A stretch of 64,000 bases of DNA, taken from the NCBI GenBank assembly GCA_029891345.1, contig CM056994.1, positions 136,840,457 to 136,904,456 of the forward strand. The letters run 5' to 3'. The notes below the pieces were generated by a model that saw nothing but the letters and a program-made list of their open reading frames with translations, had not been told where the DNA came from and did not search any database. The DNA comes from Dryococelus australis. Lineage: Eukaryota > Arthropoda > Insecta > Phasmatodea > Phasmatidae. Positions 9,587 through 20,876 of this stretch are shown piece after piece; positions within the stretch are counted from its first letter, which is position 1, and the number at the start of each line of letters is the position of its first letter. A program made the translations under genes and the position numbers.

Positions 9587-11250
9587 TGATGTGTGCCGAT
9601 GAACCTAATAAATAACAATGATTACGACTCATCGCTAAACGTTCCTACTTTCATCGCTGCAGAAGGAGAAAGAGAATTGTCTACATGAATTCTCGGCCAC
9701 CTGGTCTACCAGGCAACAGGAACTTATGAGCTAATTCTCTTCACTTGAAGGCTATGCAACCCGGCAGACACACTGACCGACCCCCCCCCCCCCCACCATT
9801 TTCTCAGCGCTGAGAGCCTACAAGTCGTCTGCCACCGGGCAAGGCTGAGCGCCACTGACGAGGCATGAAGCAGAAACGCTGGCCAGCCAGAATGCTCACC
9901 CTCCCCACAGCCCACGCCGGCAGCCTACAAGCTTCACCTATATAAGATTGGACACTGCCGGGCTCTGGCAGTTCATTCTTCGCAAACACTCTCGTGATAT
10001 TCCAAAGCACTAATTAAGTGCTGGGACCTCCAGGAACTTCGGAAACTACGAGTACGTCCCCAGTAGCTACTCACCACGTGTTGATATCCATCAAACACGT
10101 ACACATATACTTAACTTCACTTTGTCTCCTCCAGACACCCTTTTCTTAGCCAGTTTAACTTTAAATACTTTTGAATCCATCTAGAACCAGTTACTCCCCC
10201 TTTTTACTAGAACTAGGTCGCCTACACCTGGAACCGCAGTTACCTTCAGCTCTCCACTGTCTGATAGGAGATAGCACAAGGTCATGTGTCTATTGCATCT
10301 CCAATAAACACCCATTGTTAACTACCCTTCTGCTTTTCATTTACAAGGTACTTGTCTGTGTGACAGTCAGAAACAGAATATGACATGCACCGCCAATAGG
10401 AACCCAGAGTACTGACATCTATGTTAAGAGGGCTACCTGTTTCTTCCCAACCACCAAGTACTAAGTCAGTGCTGGAGAGGAGAAACAGTAACGCCCTGAC
10501 CACTAGGAACACCTTCGTGCCAGGAGGGGCTACAAGCTCAGGTTCTCTCTCACTTTGAGCACTTAGTTAGTGCTGAAGTGACAGCCTGGGGGTTACCGCC
10601 CAACCCAATGCTAACGCACAACCAGTAGAGACTTGGTGGCCCACGCGGTTCCACGTCCCTGATCAGCCCGTATGCATGGGTGATCGTGGGGGATCCTATC
10701 GAGCTCGTGCCGGCAAGTCTCTATTGGGCTACACTTTAATTACAGTTCCTGTTTAAGTGCACTGTGTAGGCTGTCTGACTGGTGGCAAGAGGCGTAGAGA
10801 GCAATACCTGGCTCACACTGTTATCAAACTTTGGATAGTATTACCTCATCCTACGCAGGACAAGCAGGTAGTACGGGACTGCGCCGCCCAACTTAGGCGA
10901 CAAGCAGTAGCGCCTGCTTCGATAACGGTAATCAACTTTCCATCGTACATTCACCCTTCATGCCACCTGGTGATAAGAGGGTTGCTTAACCGGACAGAGA
11001 CCAGATACGGCTGGGCATACCCCAACTTCTGGAGCCGTGAAGCCAGCGATTGGAATCTCCGCTTCAGAGTCGACCAAGCTAGCCGCTAGTCGGTGAGACC
11101 CTCTTCAACTGCAACACCCACCATGACTGAATATGTAAGCAGGCAATCACCAACACCTCATACCGTAGAACCAGAGTAAACCACCCCGCTTTTGATCTAA
11201 CGGAAAAATCACTGACATACATGTCAGTCAGACTTAACCAGCACGCGTCA
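9587..11250 (+). repeat. E1 3' LTR
   Basis: Direct repeat of 296-1940, starting TGATGTGTGC and ending CACGCGTCA. It conserves the TATA box at 9939-9946, AATAAA at 10303-10308 and the three stem-loops. A poly-C run at about 9780-9794 and small indels distinguish it from the left copy. Divergence between the copies is considerable, so the insertion is not recent. Confidence 0.92.
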
Positions 11251-11254
11251 ATAG
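11251..11254. repeat. target-site duplication, right copy (ATAG)
   Basis: ATAG directly after the right LTR, matching 292-295. Confidence 0.75.
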
Positions 11255-14057
11255 CATTTATTAGCATTTATTATTATATGTTCGTAGTAAAAAGGATTTT
11301 GCCAGCAATATAGGTGGTAGAAAATGGCATTCCTGTTGTTTATAGAATTAATACACATGCTGAAAATAATTCAGGGTTCTACTGCTCTAAAAAATTATTT
11401 TCTACAGTCAGGTATGTTATTTGTAGAAAATACACTTAAAAAATATCTTTACATTAATTCATACTATTTTTTAGTGCTGAACTGCTACAGATTTTTACCG
11501 ATACCAGTACAAACTGATACTACCTTGCCGATACAGCATATATCCAATGACGATACAATGGATGTATGAGTAATAAACTGAAAGACTTCTACTAGCACCT
11601 AAAGTATTTTGGAAAGCTGATGGAAATCTGTGTTAAGTCAGTATCACTATGTACTATTTGACTATTTTATGCTTTAAGTAAATATACAAAAAATAGATAA
11701 ATAATTAATCTCACATAAATTATTCATAATCAGAGAGTAAAAGCAGCACTCAAAAAATACTTTATATATATATATATGTGTGTGTGCGTGTGTGTGTGTG
11801 CGTGTGTGTGTATTATATATATAAAATATTAAATCTACAAGGTTGTGTGCCACATTTCTCGGCATAATTCAAATTTGTTTATATTCAGAAGATTAAAAAT
11901 TATTATGTATAATTTTTTTAATTCAACACACCCTTATTTCATTAAGAGTAATATTGAAGCACTGCCAGTTGCCAGGTAACGAATGTTAGATATCATATTG
12001 CTTCCAAAATATTTTAAATACGAAAATGACAAAGTGGAGCTGCAGTGTGACCCCTGCATATATAGTAATTTGGCAACCTGCACTTCAGCCTGTAGATGAT
12101 TATCTCTTACAGTGCCTGCCACAGTAGCCGACCACAGTGGAGTGGGAGCGGTATCTCACTCCCCCTCACACTTCCCAGATGATTATCTCTCAGCAGGGTA
12201 GCTTAAAATAACAGTCTGTCAGTTTCGTTCTTAGAATTAGAACGGCAACTGCTGTCTCAAAACAGCAGCAGTTGAGCCTGTCTTACTCCAAAGTCACCAC
12301 ACTATTATCCTCTGGTGTCATTCAAACCACCAACCCGTCTCTTTATTTCTTCTCTACCTCCCTCCTAGCTCTTCTGATCAATCATCCTCTGCCCCTCCTA
12401 GACCATTCATGACCGGCACGTTTCCACTCCCTCTTGTTCTCACACTCTTCCATCTCTCTTCCAGTTGGCTGCCTCACTCGCCCTGACAAGGCTACCAATC
12501 CCAACAGGATGCAGCTGTCAACATAATCACCTGCCTCCTAGCCCATACTGCTCCCTTTATTGTGGTATTGACTATGACGCCCGCCGCCCCGTCTGAAATC
12601 CAGAAACATGTCCGATGCGATGGGAACCCAAGTTTCCCATGCATTGCCAATCAATCATCTTGTGACAACCACTGGCTGATGGGTGAACAGTTTCTTTTGT
12701 TTCTACAAATGAATTCTAAATATAAATATATTGCTAAGCCAACTATTTTGTAAATATTTTTGACAGTAAACATTTTTGTATTAATTCACTTTTAAATCTA
12801 ACTATAGCATTTAATCGCAAAAATTCGAAAAAACAATTTTCCACCACCTCTACCTTTTAGGTAACTCTATCAATTGACTATGCCAACCTGTACAATGTTA
12901 AGATAGGCAATTCAGTTGTTATATTATGTAGAAAAGTAAAAAATCTCGATGTCTATATGCTTTTCATGTCTAGTCAGTGTACCCAATATATGTAAAAAAG
13001 TGAATTGGCTCCCGGCATTCTTTACCAAAACTCAAACTTTTCTTTCAGAGAACATTAAAAAGACACTGGTTTAAGCATCAATTTTTCTGTACTTCAATTA
13101 TTGCAATGTTTTATTCACCGATCTTAACAATAAATTGTCTTAAAAGTAGCAAGTATATACTTCAAAATCCTTGAAGCAACAGGACCATATTACAACATAT
13201 GACAAGATATTGAATTGGATGCACTTAAAAAAGAAGATATGTACTTTCAAGTAGCTGTTATTGCTGTAAAAAATTATTTTTCCCAGCTGGAATATTTACA
13301 TTTGTGCTTTCAATTAATGAAAAACTAAACATAACCATCATACCAGAGGTTCTGTTACTAAAATTATATCCACACCACCCAATAAAATCCAAAGTTTTAC
13401 TCAGTCATTTATGGTGTCAACATCAAGAGCATGGAATTAGCTGTCAGACGAAATATGAACTGCAACATTGAACAGTCACATTTAAAAATTGTGTTACAAA
13501 ATTATTTACTCCATTCTACACATGATCTTAAATTTCTCATGCTTAATATTAGTAATGAATAATTCTAAGGCTTTTCTTATCCATTTCTATATTCCTTGGC
13601 TAATTGTTTTTTCCGTGATAAATTATATCATAGTATTATGTATGTACTTATTTGTCATTAATCATTTTGTAGTAATTTTGTAGTATAAAATCAATAATGT
13701 TGTAGTAATTTAATTTTGTGTGCGTGCATGCATGCGTGTGTGCATGTGCATGTGTGTATATATATCAGTATTTTCGTAGTAACTGTTCCATTTGTTAGTG
13801 AATAATTTTGTAGTTACTTCATTGTTGTACTAAAATCAATAATTTTGTAGTAACTCCAGAAGTATGTTCATTATTAATTTTCTTGTGTGTTCTTTTTATA
13901 ATGCAGCACTCATAGTTACATGTAAGAAAAGGCGTTTGTCTTAATTTTACAATGTAAAAATCAGACATAAATAAATAATGTACTTCACTGTAAGCTACTT
14001 TTCACATTAAAGTACAAATTTTACCTTCCTGGCAGATGTATATAATTTCGTTAAATA
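11255..14057. other. AT-rich flank without genes
   Basis: No supported gene. Contents seen: an AT/GT/GC microsatellite at about 11764-11826; a 14-base direct repeat (12094-12107 and 12177-12190) bounding a 69-bp insert; a 9-base inverted repeat CAACTGCTG/CAGCAGTTG (12246-12274); a pyrimidine-rich tract at about 12300-12480 of unknown origin; a purine-pyrimidine alternating tract at 13720-13765; and repeated TTTTGTAGTAA words between 13665 and 13860. The open frame at 13489-13683 is low-complexity hydrophobic and not convincing. Confidence 0.5.
12094..12190. repeat. 69-bp insert bounded by a 14-bp direct repeat
   Basis: AGATGATTATCTCT occurs at 12094-12107 and exactly again at 12177-12190. 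The intervening bases include CACTCCCCCTCACACTTCCC, similar to sequence near 87-110. The pattern is that of a small insertion with target-site duplication, for example a truncated retroposed fragment, but there is no poly-A tail. Confidence 0.55.
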
Positions 14058-14083
14058 GGGGAAAGTGGGGTAAAACTGGGTAC
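14058..14083 (+). repeat. left terminal inverted repeat of the pogo-like element
   Basis: Begins GGGGAAAGTGGGG and contains GGGTAAAACTGGGTAC (14068-14083). The latter motif recurs at 14265-14280, in near-identical form at 18260-18275, and inverted at 20382-20397, and probably marks transposase binding sites. Confidence 0.7.
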
Positions 14084-14376
14084 AAAATGGTTTTGGATGT
14101 ACAAAACTATTCTTAAATGTCGAAGAAATCAAACAAATTAACAGCAGCTTTTGGAGGCATCAAAACTATTGAACAATTACAAATGTTGAGATGAAACTCA
14201 ATTTTCTTGGACATAAATTACAATTTTCTTAAGGTCCTAAAATGTGTGATTATCACAGAAGGCAGGGTAAAACTGGGTACCCATAAGAAAACCAAAAACA
14301 TGTCTTCTAGTGAGAAAATTCTTACATTTATTTGTTGTATAACTGAATGAAACAAATAATTAAAGCAAATTTGCCT

Positions 14377-14660
14377 CGAAGCATCAGTGCAAAAATCACG
14401 AACATAAGCTTCACAGAGATTGTGTCCACTACAGACTTCAAGAGTCCATTTTCTACACACTGAGCACTGTATCCAGCCTTCTCCTAATCTTGAGTGTACA
14501 AACAAAAATAATTATTTACTGCAGCTCTGTCGAGAAACGTCAGTGCAAAAGTTGCAAACTTAAGCTTCACTTAGATTGTGCCCACTGCAGGCTTCATGAG
14601 CCCATTCTCTAAACACTGAGCACTATCCAATCTTCTCCTGAACTTGAGTGCAGGAACAAT
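14377..14660 (-). repeat. duplicated zinc-finger tail of the transposase
   Basis: Two similar blocks of about 130 bases lie at about 14377-14510 and 14530-14660. On the minus strand the first translates to WIQCSVCRKWTLEVCSGHN followed by a C-terminal FC pair. The second, with a stop and substitutions, keeps REWAHEACSGHNL and CNFC. C-x2-C, aromatic, C and C-x2-C spacing resembles the PHD-like finger at the end of some Tigger-type proteins. The first copy has Leu-Glu where a zinc-ligand His might be expected. Tandem duplication of a C-terminal finger is the simplest reading. Confidence 0.6.
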
Positions 14661-14899
14661 TCATTGCTAAACATGCAGGCTGTGGTATTTTCAACTGCTG
14701 ACGTTGAACTCACTTCAGAATTGAAGGATGACCATTCTTCTTGATTCTTCTCTTTTGCACACTTTGTTGTCATTTGTTTCCCAGCTCCTTTCTTCTTTTG
14801 GTTCCCTGTGTTTTTGTCATGAGCTTTTTGCTCATCTTGAAAATTTTTACTGCATTTCAGTTGTTAGGCTTGTTCAGTTGAGCATCAAGTTCTATTTTA

Positions 14900-16521
14900 T
14901 AAGGAGTGAAAGTCAAAATTACAATTTTCCCTCGTTCCATATTTTATTTCACTTTTGGTTTTTTTGTTTTGTTTTGGAAGTGGCCTGAGCAAGATAGGGG
15001 AAATCTTGAATGCAGATCTCTTACCGTCTGATGTTGATGGCTGAGCTGTGTCAATTACATTCATTGATGGCTTAATTTTGTTAATTACAGATATTGATTG
15101 CTAAGCTGTGTCAGTTACAGACGTTGATGGCTCAATTGTGTCAATTACTGATGTTGATGGCTGAGCTATGTCAATTATAGACATTGATGGTTGAGCTGTG
15201 TCAATTACAGATGTTGATGGCACAGCATATGTTAAGTCTCCTCCTGCAATGGGTTGTCCACCATCTCGTGACAGTTATTCATTCTGGCCTGGTGTGTTAA
15301 TGGGATGGTCAGTAGTTTCTGCAGGAGTATACAAATGATCCGGGGTTGCATTCTAGTTCAGTGGACATATTCCAGATTTTTTCAAAACCACTTATAGCAG
15401 TTTGCATTACAGCTGCTCTTAAAAATGCATCTCTAAACAGTTTCCCCACTTTGTATATATGTAGTTACTTGTCGTCCAGGATGTGCAAATAGCTATTTCC
15501 AAACTGCCTGCTCATAATATGCATTTAGAGAAGACGTAAACAATACAACTATTGGCTGTAAGTGGTGTGTGCAATGTGGAGGAAAACACAAGATGACATG
15601 ATTTTCCCTAGTTAGAGTGACAATTTCCAGACTTTTAGTTTAGGAAGCATGCCCTTCCAGAAGTAACAGCACAGGCTTTTCAAATGAGGGATGAGTAAAT
15701 TTTTTAATTTCTTGAACCAAATAACAAACGCATCCACCCACTTTGATGGTAGGCAGCTAAGTAGCCAGAAAGGGATTTTCTTTCTTCCTTGGGAAGACAA
15801 ACACAGGACACATGAAGTTTACTGCTGCATCCATGCATGTTTCAACAGTCACAAGTGTACTTCTTTCAGATGATGACAAAGATCCCACTTGTTTTTCCCC
15901 CGAAGTTCTAGAACTCTCAAAAGTTTGTTAGGCACAGCCATAATGCTCATCTTGTCAACGTTATAGGCATTGTTTAGATAGAATTGATATTTGTCATAAA
16001 GCGATTCCAGGAGATCATAAAACTTTCCCACAAAGACACGGTTAAAACCTTTTGCATGTGCAACTGAAGTTTTCTCTGCATTTCTCAATGACAGTTCTTT
16101 GTGCCTATCTGAGAAGCCATAGAAGCCATGTAGCCAGTCCTTCCCTGCTCTCTTTTTATCTTTATTAAATGAGTTAGGAATGTTTTTACTTTCTGCTAAC
16201 TGAAATGCAAGTTCGCAAACATCAGTCAAGGTAAGACCAAAAAGCTTTTTTTCAATGAACAAAATATGCTCTACGAATTCTTTTTCTTGCATCACAGAGA
16301 AGAAGTTTGAATAATCACTCAACTTCTTTTGAGCAGCTTTTTGTGGTTACAAACCTTTCCGGGTTTTCCTAACCCTATCCTCCAATGTTGACTGGGGAAC
16401 ACCATACGCCTGTGACACTCACTTATAGCCCATTGTTCCTTGTAACATCTCGTATAGCACCTGACATACATTCTTCAGCCCAATTTGCTCTTCTAGTTTT
16501 CTTTTCATAATGGCGTGTCAT
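14900..16521 (-). pseudogene. pogo/Tigger-like transposase (broken)
   Basis: Start chosen at the minus-strand ATG at 16519-16521 (MTRHYEKKTRRANW), where an N-terminal helix-turn-helix of the psq type begins; it degrades after about 45 codons. The next open stretch (16322-15849) holds the second DNA-binding domain, with IPNSFNKDKKRAGKDWLHGF and LSLRNAEKTSVAHAKGF. The first DDE block follows, but NVD is followed by Lys-Met where Glu-Thr is usual. After a frameshift near 15880 the core continues with LLLEGHAS, CFPPHCTHHLQP and a HPGRQVTTY helix (about 15690-15470). Catalytic aspartates are partly lost. The product would cut and paste the element at TA. A coding minisatellite and zinc fingers follow. 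Confidence 0.83.
15030..15239 (-). repeat. 30-bp coding minisatellite in the transposase tail
   Basis: Six units of exactly 30 bases begin at 15030, 15060, 15090, 15120, 15150 and 15180, with a decayed seventh at 15210-15239. On the minus strand the consensus decapeptide is VIDTAQPSTS, with variants such as I-E and Q-S-I. Exact 10-codon periodicity and no internal indels suggest that it expanded while the frame was translated. A flexible Ser/Thr/Pro linker between the DDE core and the zinc finger is the likely nature. Confidence 0.8.
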
Positions 16522-16546
16522 CCTGATGACATGCTAAAACACTAGG

Positions 16547-18049
16547 GGCCGGTTTCACCAACAAGGAATAAACTAGGTTCCAGCAAAGTGACACTTAACA
16601 TTAAGCGGCCCTTAAGGATGTCAAAGTATTTCACCATTATAAAACTCATTTTTGTAAGCATGTCTTAACTGGGCATTGCTTAAAGAAACAAGTTGCAAAT
16701 ATTCTCATGTTGGTAATGGTGCATTTTGGTCATGTAACTGAATGTTAATTAACAGTGCCAAGTGTGATTTTTTGCAGCAAAAATTACAATGAGCCATATA
16801 AGCCTGGGCTGTTTTTTGACTAGTCAGAATGTTAATTGTTTTATATTTTATCTACTCGGCTAGTTGTAGACTCGTTACAGTATATTTACGTAGTTTTCGT
16901 CATGCATTTATATATTCAATGCTTTATAAAAATAATACATTAGGTTAATGATAAATTTTAAAAGTAAACTGTTGTCTGGTTTAGGCACTGATTGAATATT
17001 CCCTAAACATAATGTATATTCCATGTAAAAATTGTATTGCCCTCAAAAAACAACACTGGGCCTACATTTACTACAAGACCATTCCAAATTTTTCTACTTA
17101 ATAGAACTGTTTTATGTTTTACGTACATTATGTTACTGCTTTTTTTTTTTTAAAGATTCGGTACTGAAATTGTGGTAGTTAGTTGATAATAACATTGATG
17201 ATATTCATGTGCAATTTAGAAACACCCAGTGCCCAAATTTGAATAAATATAATTATCACCAGCCACACCTGTATGACATCTTTAATTGGGCTCTAGTTAG
17301 CATTTATAATTCAAAACAAATTTGAATGTATGCGATATTTGTACTGCAAACTTATCATGTGTAGTAAAATGTAAGTTTAAATGTGTTATATTACATCCAG
17401 TCTTAAATTCAATCAAAGTAATCATATATTTTTACATATCGTTCATACAGGCATAATGTAGACACATTTTCGCTGTAAAAATTATGCAGTGTAGTGAAGG
17501 CAAACATTTTTCCATTTATTTCAAATACTTCCATAGGTTGTGAGTAATCAATAAAACCATATTTTATCAATCAGCTACCTGCCTACACTCAGTTTTCTAT
17601 GTATACATTGGTTTTGCCTCTTGTAAATATGTGGAAAATGCACATAAACAAATATGTGCCTGCTGCCTGCAATGATTTTTGTTTTCGACCATCGTCATAG
17701 TTATTTCAGCAAATAAGGACTTGCACCCACACTCAATAACTTTGACACACGATAATTTATTATTTTTATGTACGAAAATAATTAAATTATAAAACTAAAT
17801 ACTTTATAACACTTTTGAGGTTATCTACACACAACTTTTTCAGTAGCAGCCATTTTCCGTAAATTTTTTTTACAATGATTTAAGCAGAGCTTAAACATTT
17901 GGGTGTCCGATTTTGGCTGCCTAAATTAAAGAGCTGCTTAGAGAATTTTAAGAAGACTTAAAGTTGGTGAAACGGTACAAGGTGCTAGGGACAGCTTATT
18001 CAGTGTTTAAGTGGCGCTTAAATTTTAAGATGTGTTGGTGAAACCGGCC
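16547..18049. mobile_element. 1.5-kb TIR element nested upstream of the transposase
   Basis: GGCCGGTTTCACCAAC at 16547-16562 is repeated inverted and perfectly at 18034-18049. Just inside both ends are further TTAAG-rich words (for example CTTAAACACTG), and a partial inner copy of the terminus (GTTGGTGAAAC) lies at about 17964. There is no transposase-like frame inside, so it is a MITE-like non-autonomous element. The duplicated target is unclear; CTAG on the left and TTAG on the right are candidates. The left edge is 26 bases upstream of the transposase ATG. Confidence 0.75.
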
Positions 18050-20399
18050 TTTAGTAAATAATTGATATTTGTGGGGTAAATATTAAACACATTTTAAAAA
18101 TAAAAATTAGTAAAATCATAATGTTCAAATTATTTGTGTACTTTTTTTCGTATTAGAGTAAATTATTAAAAATGCATTCTAAGGTCATGCAATGCTGATA
18201 TTGAATAACGCCATTCTATATTATAACTATAGTTCAAATAAATAACAACACTGCATGTGGGGTAAAATCGGGTACTACCTCGTTTTGTCCCACCTCTGTG
18301 TACACGCTTTTGCCTCACACAAGAACAGAAATCGAATATGGCTCCATTTCCACACAATGCTTGGTAGAGGCTTAACAATATTGCAAAATAATCAAGATAT
18401 ATTTAAATTAATTATATACTTATGTACGTATGTACTTATACTTATGAACGTATGTCGCACGATATCTATATGAACACAAAATTGAAAAATATTTTCACAT
18501 TATCTTCTGATACCCTTAGAATTATAACCTGATATAGTCCATTCACGCTTTCTTCGGCCTTTTGGAATCAAACCTTTGAAAAATCACCCTAGGCGTATTA
18601 TGTCAACCTGTTTTTCCAATAACTTGTATTCCACAAATATTTAACACTGTGATTAACTTTAGAGTACTGTATTATTGAATAAATGAAACTTTACCTTAGT
18701 ATCTTATATAACTTGTGATATTTATTTCGTATTAAATATGAATTAACAACAGTGAGAGCTGCGACTTGCTGGCAATGTCCGGTAAGAAATAGTTCACAGT
18801 TACAATATTTTTTAAACTCATTTTATGTATACTATTTGTAAGTTAAACGTTGCCAATTGATATATTTGTATTGTTAGGTAGCACTAAAGGAAACACATTT
18901 CATCGCTGCAGTTAAAAATATCCACACAAATTCCCGTGTATAGGTTGGTGAGTTTTTTTTTTTTTTCGCCCGGAATAAAGGTTCAATAAGCGAGCGTGTC
19001 TCTCGTTCTCTCTGCTCTCTCTCTCTCTCTCTCTCTGGAAGATCGTACCACCTGTGTAGGAAAGGTATACATTTTGTTATTTCTAATTTCAGCACATCTC
19101 ATACTAATTACAGTAACAGTGATGTCTAAAATTGTAATTTACAATTGAAACGAGATTTTATTGTTTAAATACATATTATATGGTATTTAAATGCAACGAC
19201 ATTTTTTAGATGCAATGGTGTGACACAGCTCGTTGCGTGTCACTTACAAATCCAGCAGGTTGGCAGACATGGTGTGGAAAGCATTCCCAATATGGCGGCG
19301 GCGGGGGGCGACATACAATGACACTGTGTGTTTCTCAATGAAGCGTCAAGTTCGTACTTGTGTTTTTGAAACATCCTATGGAAGTTACAATGTTGTGAAA
19401 AATATGGGTTTCCACGGCAGAGTGAAATGTGTTGTGATCGTTGCGTATGAAAGGGCGTGGTGGCTGCGTTGTAATCTTTACGCAGGCCAGGTGTATGTGT
19501 GTTGATTTCAAATATGTGCAAAATTTATACGTTTTTAACCATGAACTGATGTTATGACGAAATTAATTATTTACCTTCACATCTGTTTATCACAACCTTG
19601 TACCTTTGTGCTAGGTGTTTGGAAAACAGTTGTGTAATAAGCTTACGTTTCTGTGGTTTGAAAGTCTGCAACAATTCCAACGAAATACTAAGCCCACCCA
19701 GGTAAAATTAAATAAATAATGAAATAAACCTAAAAACCAGTAACTACCAATGCATGTAAATATTAGCAGAATAAATGGTACGGTATGCCTATGTGTTTGC
19801 GTGTTCACCACTATCTTTTACGTTTGTCGATGTACAATAAATAAGCGACACGAGTTGCGTGCTTGAATTTACTGCATCGTTTTGTTGGACTGGTTGTCCC
19901 TTCGTTTTAATTTTTATTCCAAATGCTGATTAATAACAATAGGTTAAATACTATTGTTGTTCATGACACAGTTGTAATAAACACCGTTGTGGCAAAATAT
20001 TAATGTATATTATGTGTAACGTGCTATATCGTGTGTAACAAATAGTTTTAAAGCTGACCTAAATATTGTCATAGGCCTACATTGTGAACATTCGTAGGAA
20101 ATGTTTTCTGCAATATGACATAGTTCTTTGAACAGCTACCAACGCATTTGACAGTTATAAAAGTAGAAGTCACATGGCAGTGTTTATGTTTACGTGTAGC
20201 AGAATGATACATAATCAGTAACTAAAAGTAGAAATTTGGTAGGGCTTCAGAAAAGGCCGAAGTTATCATAAATCAACTATACCTGATATGTATATAACTC
20301 TCAATACCTGTTCACAGCTGACCCAGATGCGAGTTGATGCCACACTTGCGAGATAGCAGCACTCTGTTCAGAGAAACATGAGTACCCGATTTGACCCAC
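18050..20399. other. non-coding part of the pogo-like element
   Basis: No supported gene. It holds another copy of the subterminal motif (18260-18275), a CT/AG microsatellite at about 19006-19036, and a G/C-richer stretch at about 19200-19500 with GCGGCGGCGGGGGGCG that could be an old promoter or leader. The open frames at 19233-19505 on both strands have no recognisable domain. Confidence 0.45.
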
Positions 20400-20425
20400 C
20401 TTCCCGGTTTTACCTAATTTTCCCC
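20400..20425 (-). repeat. right terminal inverted repeat of the pogo-like element
   Basis: Complement of the left terminus with six differences in 26; followed by TA at 20426-20427. A second inverted copy of the GGGTAC motif (20382-20397) lies immediately inside. Confidence 0.7.
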
Positions 20426-20482
20426 TACAATTAAATACTGGTCCAGTATAAAGAATTTTTGGTGAAGTATGAAATTTTGTGT

Positions 20483-20483
<1 letters not shown>

Positions 20484-20524
<41 letters not shown>

Positions 20525-20534
20525 CTCTCCCTCC

Positions 20535-20561
<27 letters not shown>
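20484..20561. repeat. compound AT and CA microsatellite
   Basis: An uninterrupted (AT)n tract at 20486-20520 is followed by a short CTC-rich spacer and (CA)n at about 20537-20561. This explains the low-complexity open frame on the minus strand here. Confidence 0.9.
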
Positions 20562-20565
<4 letters not shown>

Positions 20566-20785
20566 CTTGGTATTAAGAGTCAACTAATATAATTAAATTA
20601 TATTTATGTATATATTGTAAACAAATATCAGCAAAATGTAAAATCAAGATTAATTAATTTTTTCTTATTTAAATCATACTGTATTTAGAAATGTTGCATC
20701 TTATAGGTTTTCCATTGCTGAAAAATTTTTAAGTATATTCAGAAAGATACAATTTTAAATTTTGATTTCATACCTTATAATATGT

Positions 20786-20870
20786 TGTCATTCAACCTCT
20801 TCCCTTGGCCAACATAAGTCCGTTATGAGTCGCATGCTTGTAAGGCGTAGGGTCATGCAATGCGTATGAT
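20786..20870 (+). repeat. E2 5' LTR fragment
   Basis: TGTCATTCAACCTCTTCCC and the next 60 or so bases match 24135-24215 (TGTCATCTAACCTCGTCCC). The match stops at about 20870, and within ten bases RT coding begins. The rest of the LTR, the primer site, gag and protease have therefore been lost by an internal deletion. Confidence 0.7.
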
Positions 20871-20876
20871 GTATGT

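Larger units (their letters stand above)
296..11250 (+). mobile_element. E1: full-length Ty3/gypsy LTR retrotransposon (degenerate)
   Basis: The parts are in order: LTR (296-1940), tRNA-Lys-type primer site (1951-1969), gag (2103 to about 3230), protease, RT-RNase H and integrase (to about 6483), a proline-rich repetitive 3' region, a polypurine tract (9571-9585) and a second LTR (9587-11250), flanked by ATAG. The order protease-RT-RNase H-integrase is that of Ty3/gypsy. Every coding domain has stops or frameshifts, and the protease and RT motif A have lost catalytic aspartates, so the copy cannot be autonomous. The two LTRs differ by many substitutions and several indels, which indicates an old insertion. 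About 2 kb between the last coding trace and the polypurine tract is non-coding. Confidence 0.93.
14058..20425 (-). mobile_element. pogo/Tigger-like DNA transposon
   Basis: The terminal inverted repeats are 14058-14083 (GGGGAAAGTGGGGTAAAAC...) and 20400-20425 (complement GGGGAAAATTAGGTAAAAC...). About 20 of the first 26 positions match. TA lies at both outer edges (14056-14057 and 20426-20427), the target duplication of the Tc1/mariner/pogo superfamily. A Tigger-type transposase remnant lies inside on the minus strand. At 6.4 kb the element is long for the family; about 1.5 kb is a nested TIR element (16547-18049). The 18.05-20.4 kb part has no coding trace and may be 5' sequence or further insertions. 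Confidence 0.75.

Noticed and set aside
11764-11826. Alternating TA/TG/CG tract as a regulatory Z-DNA site
   Set aside because: An ordinary compound microsatellite with no associated gene.
13489-13683. Hydrophobic 64-codon frame as a small membrane protein
   Set aside because: Composition follows the local AT content (Ile, Phe, Leu, Tyr codons), and no conserved context was seen.
20301-20561. 86-codon minus-strand frame with Cys-Val and Tyr-Ile runs
   Set aside because: It is a translation of the CA and AT microsatellites.
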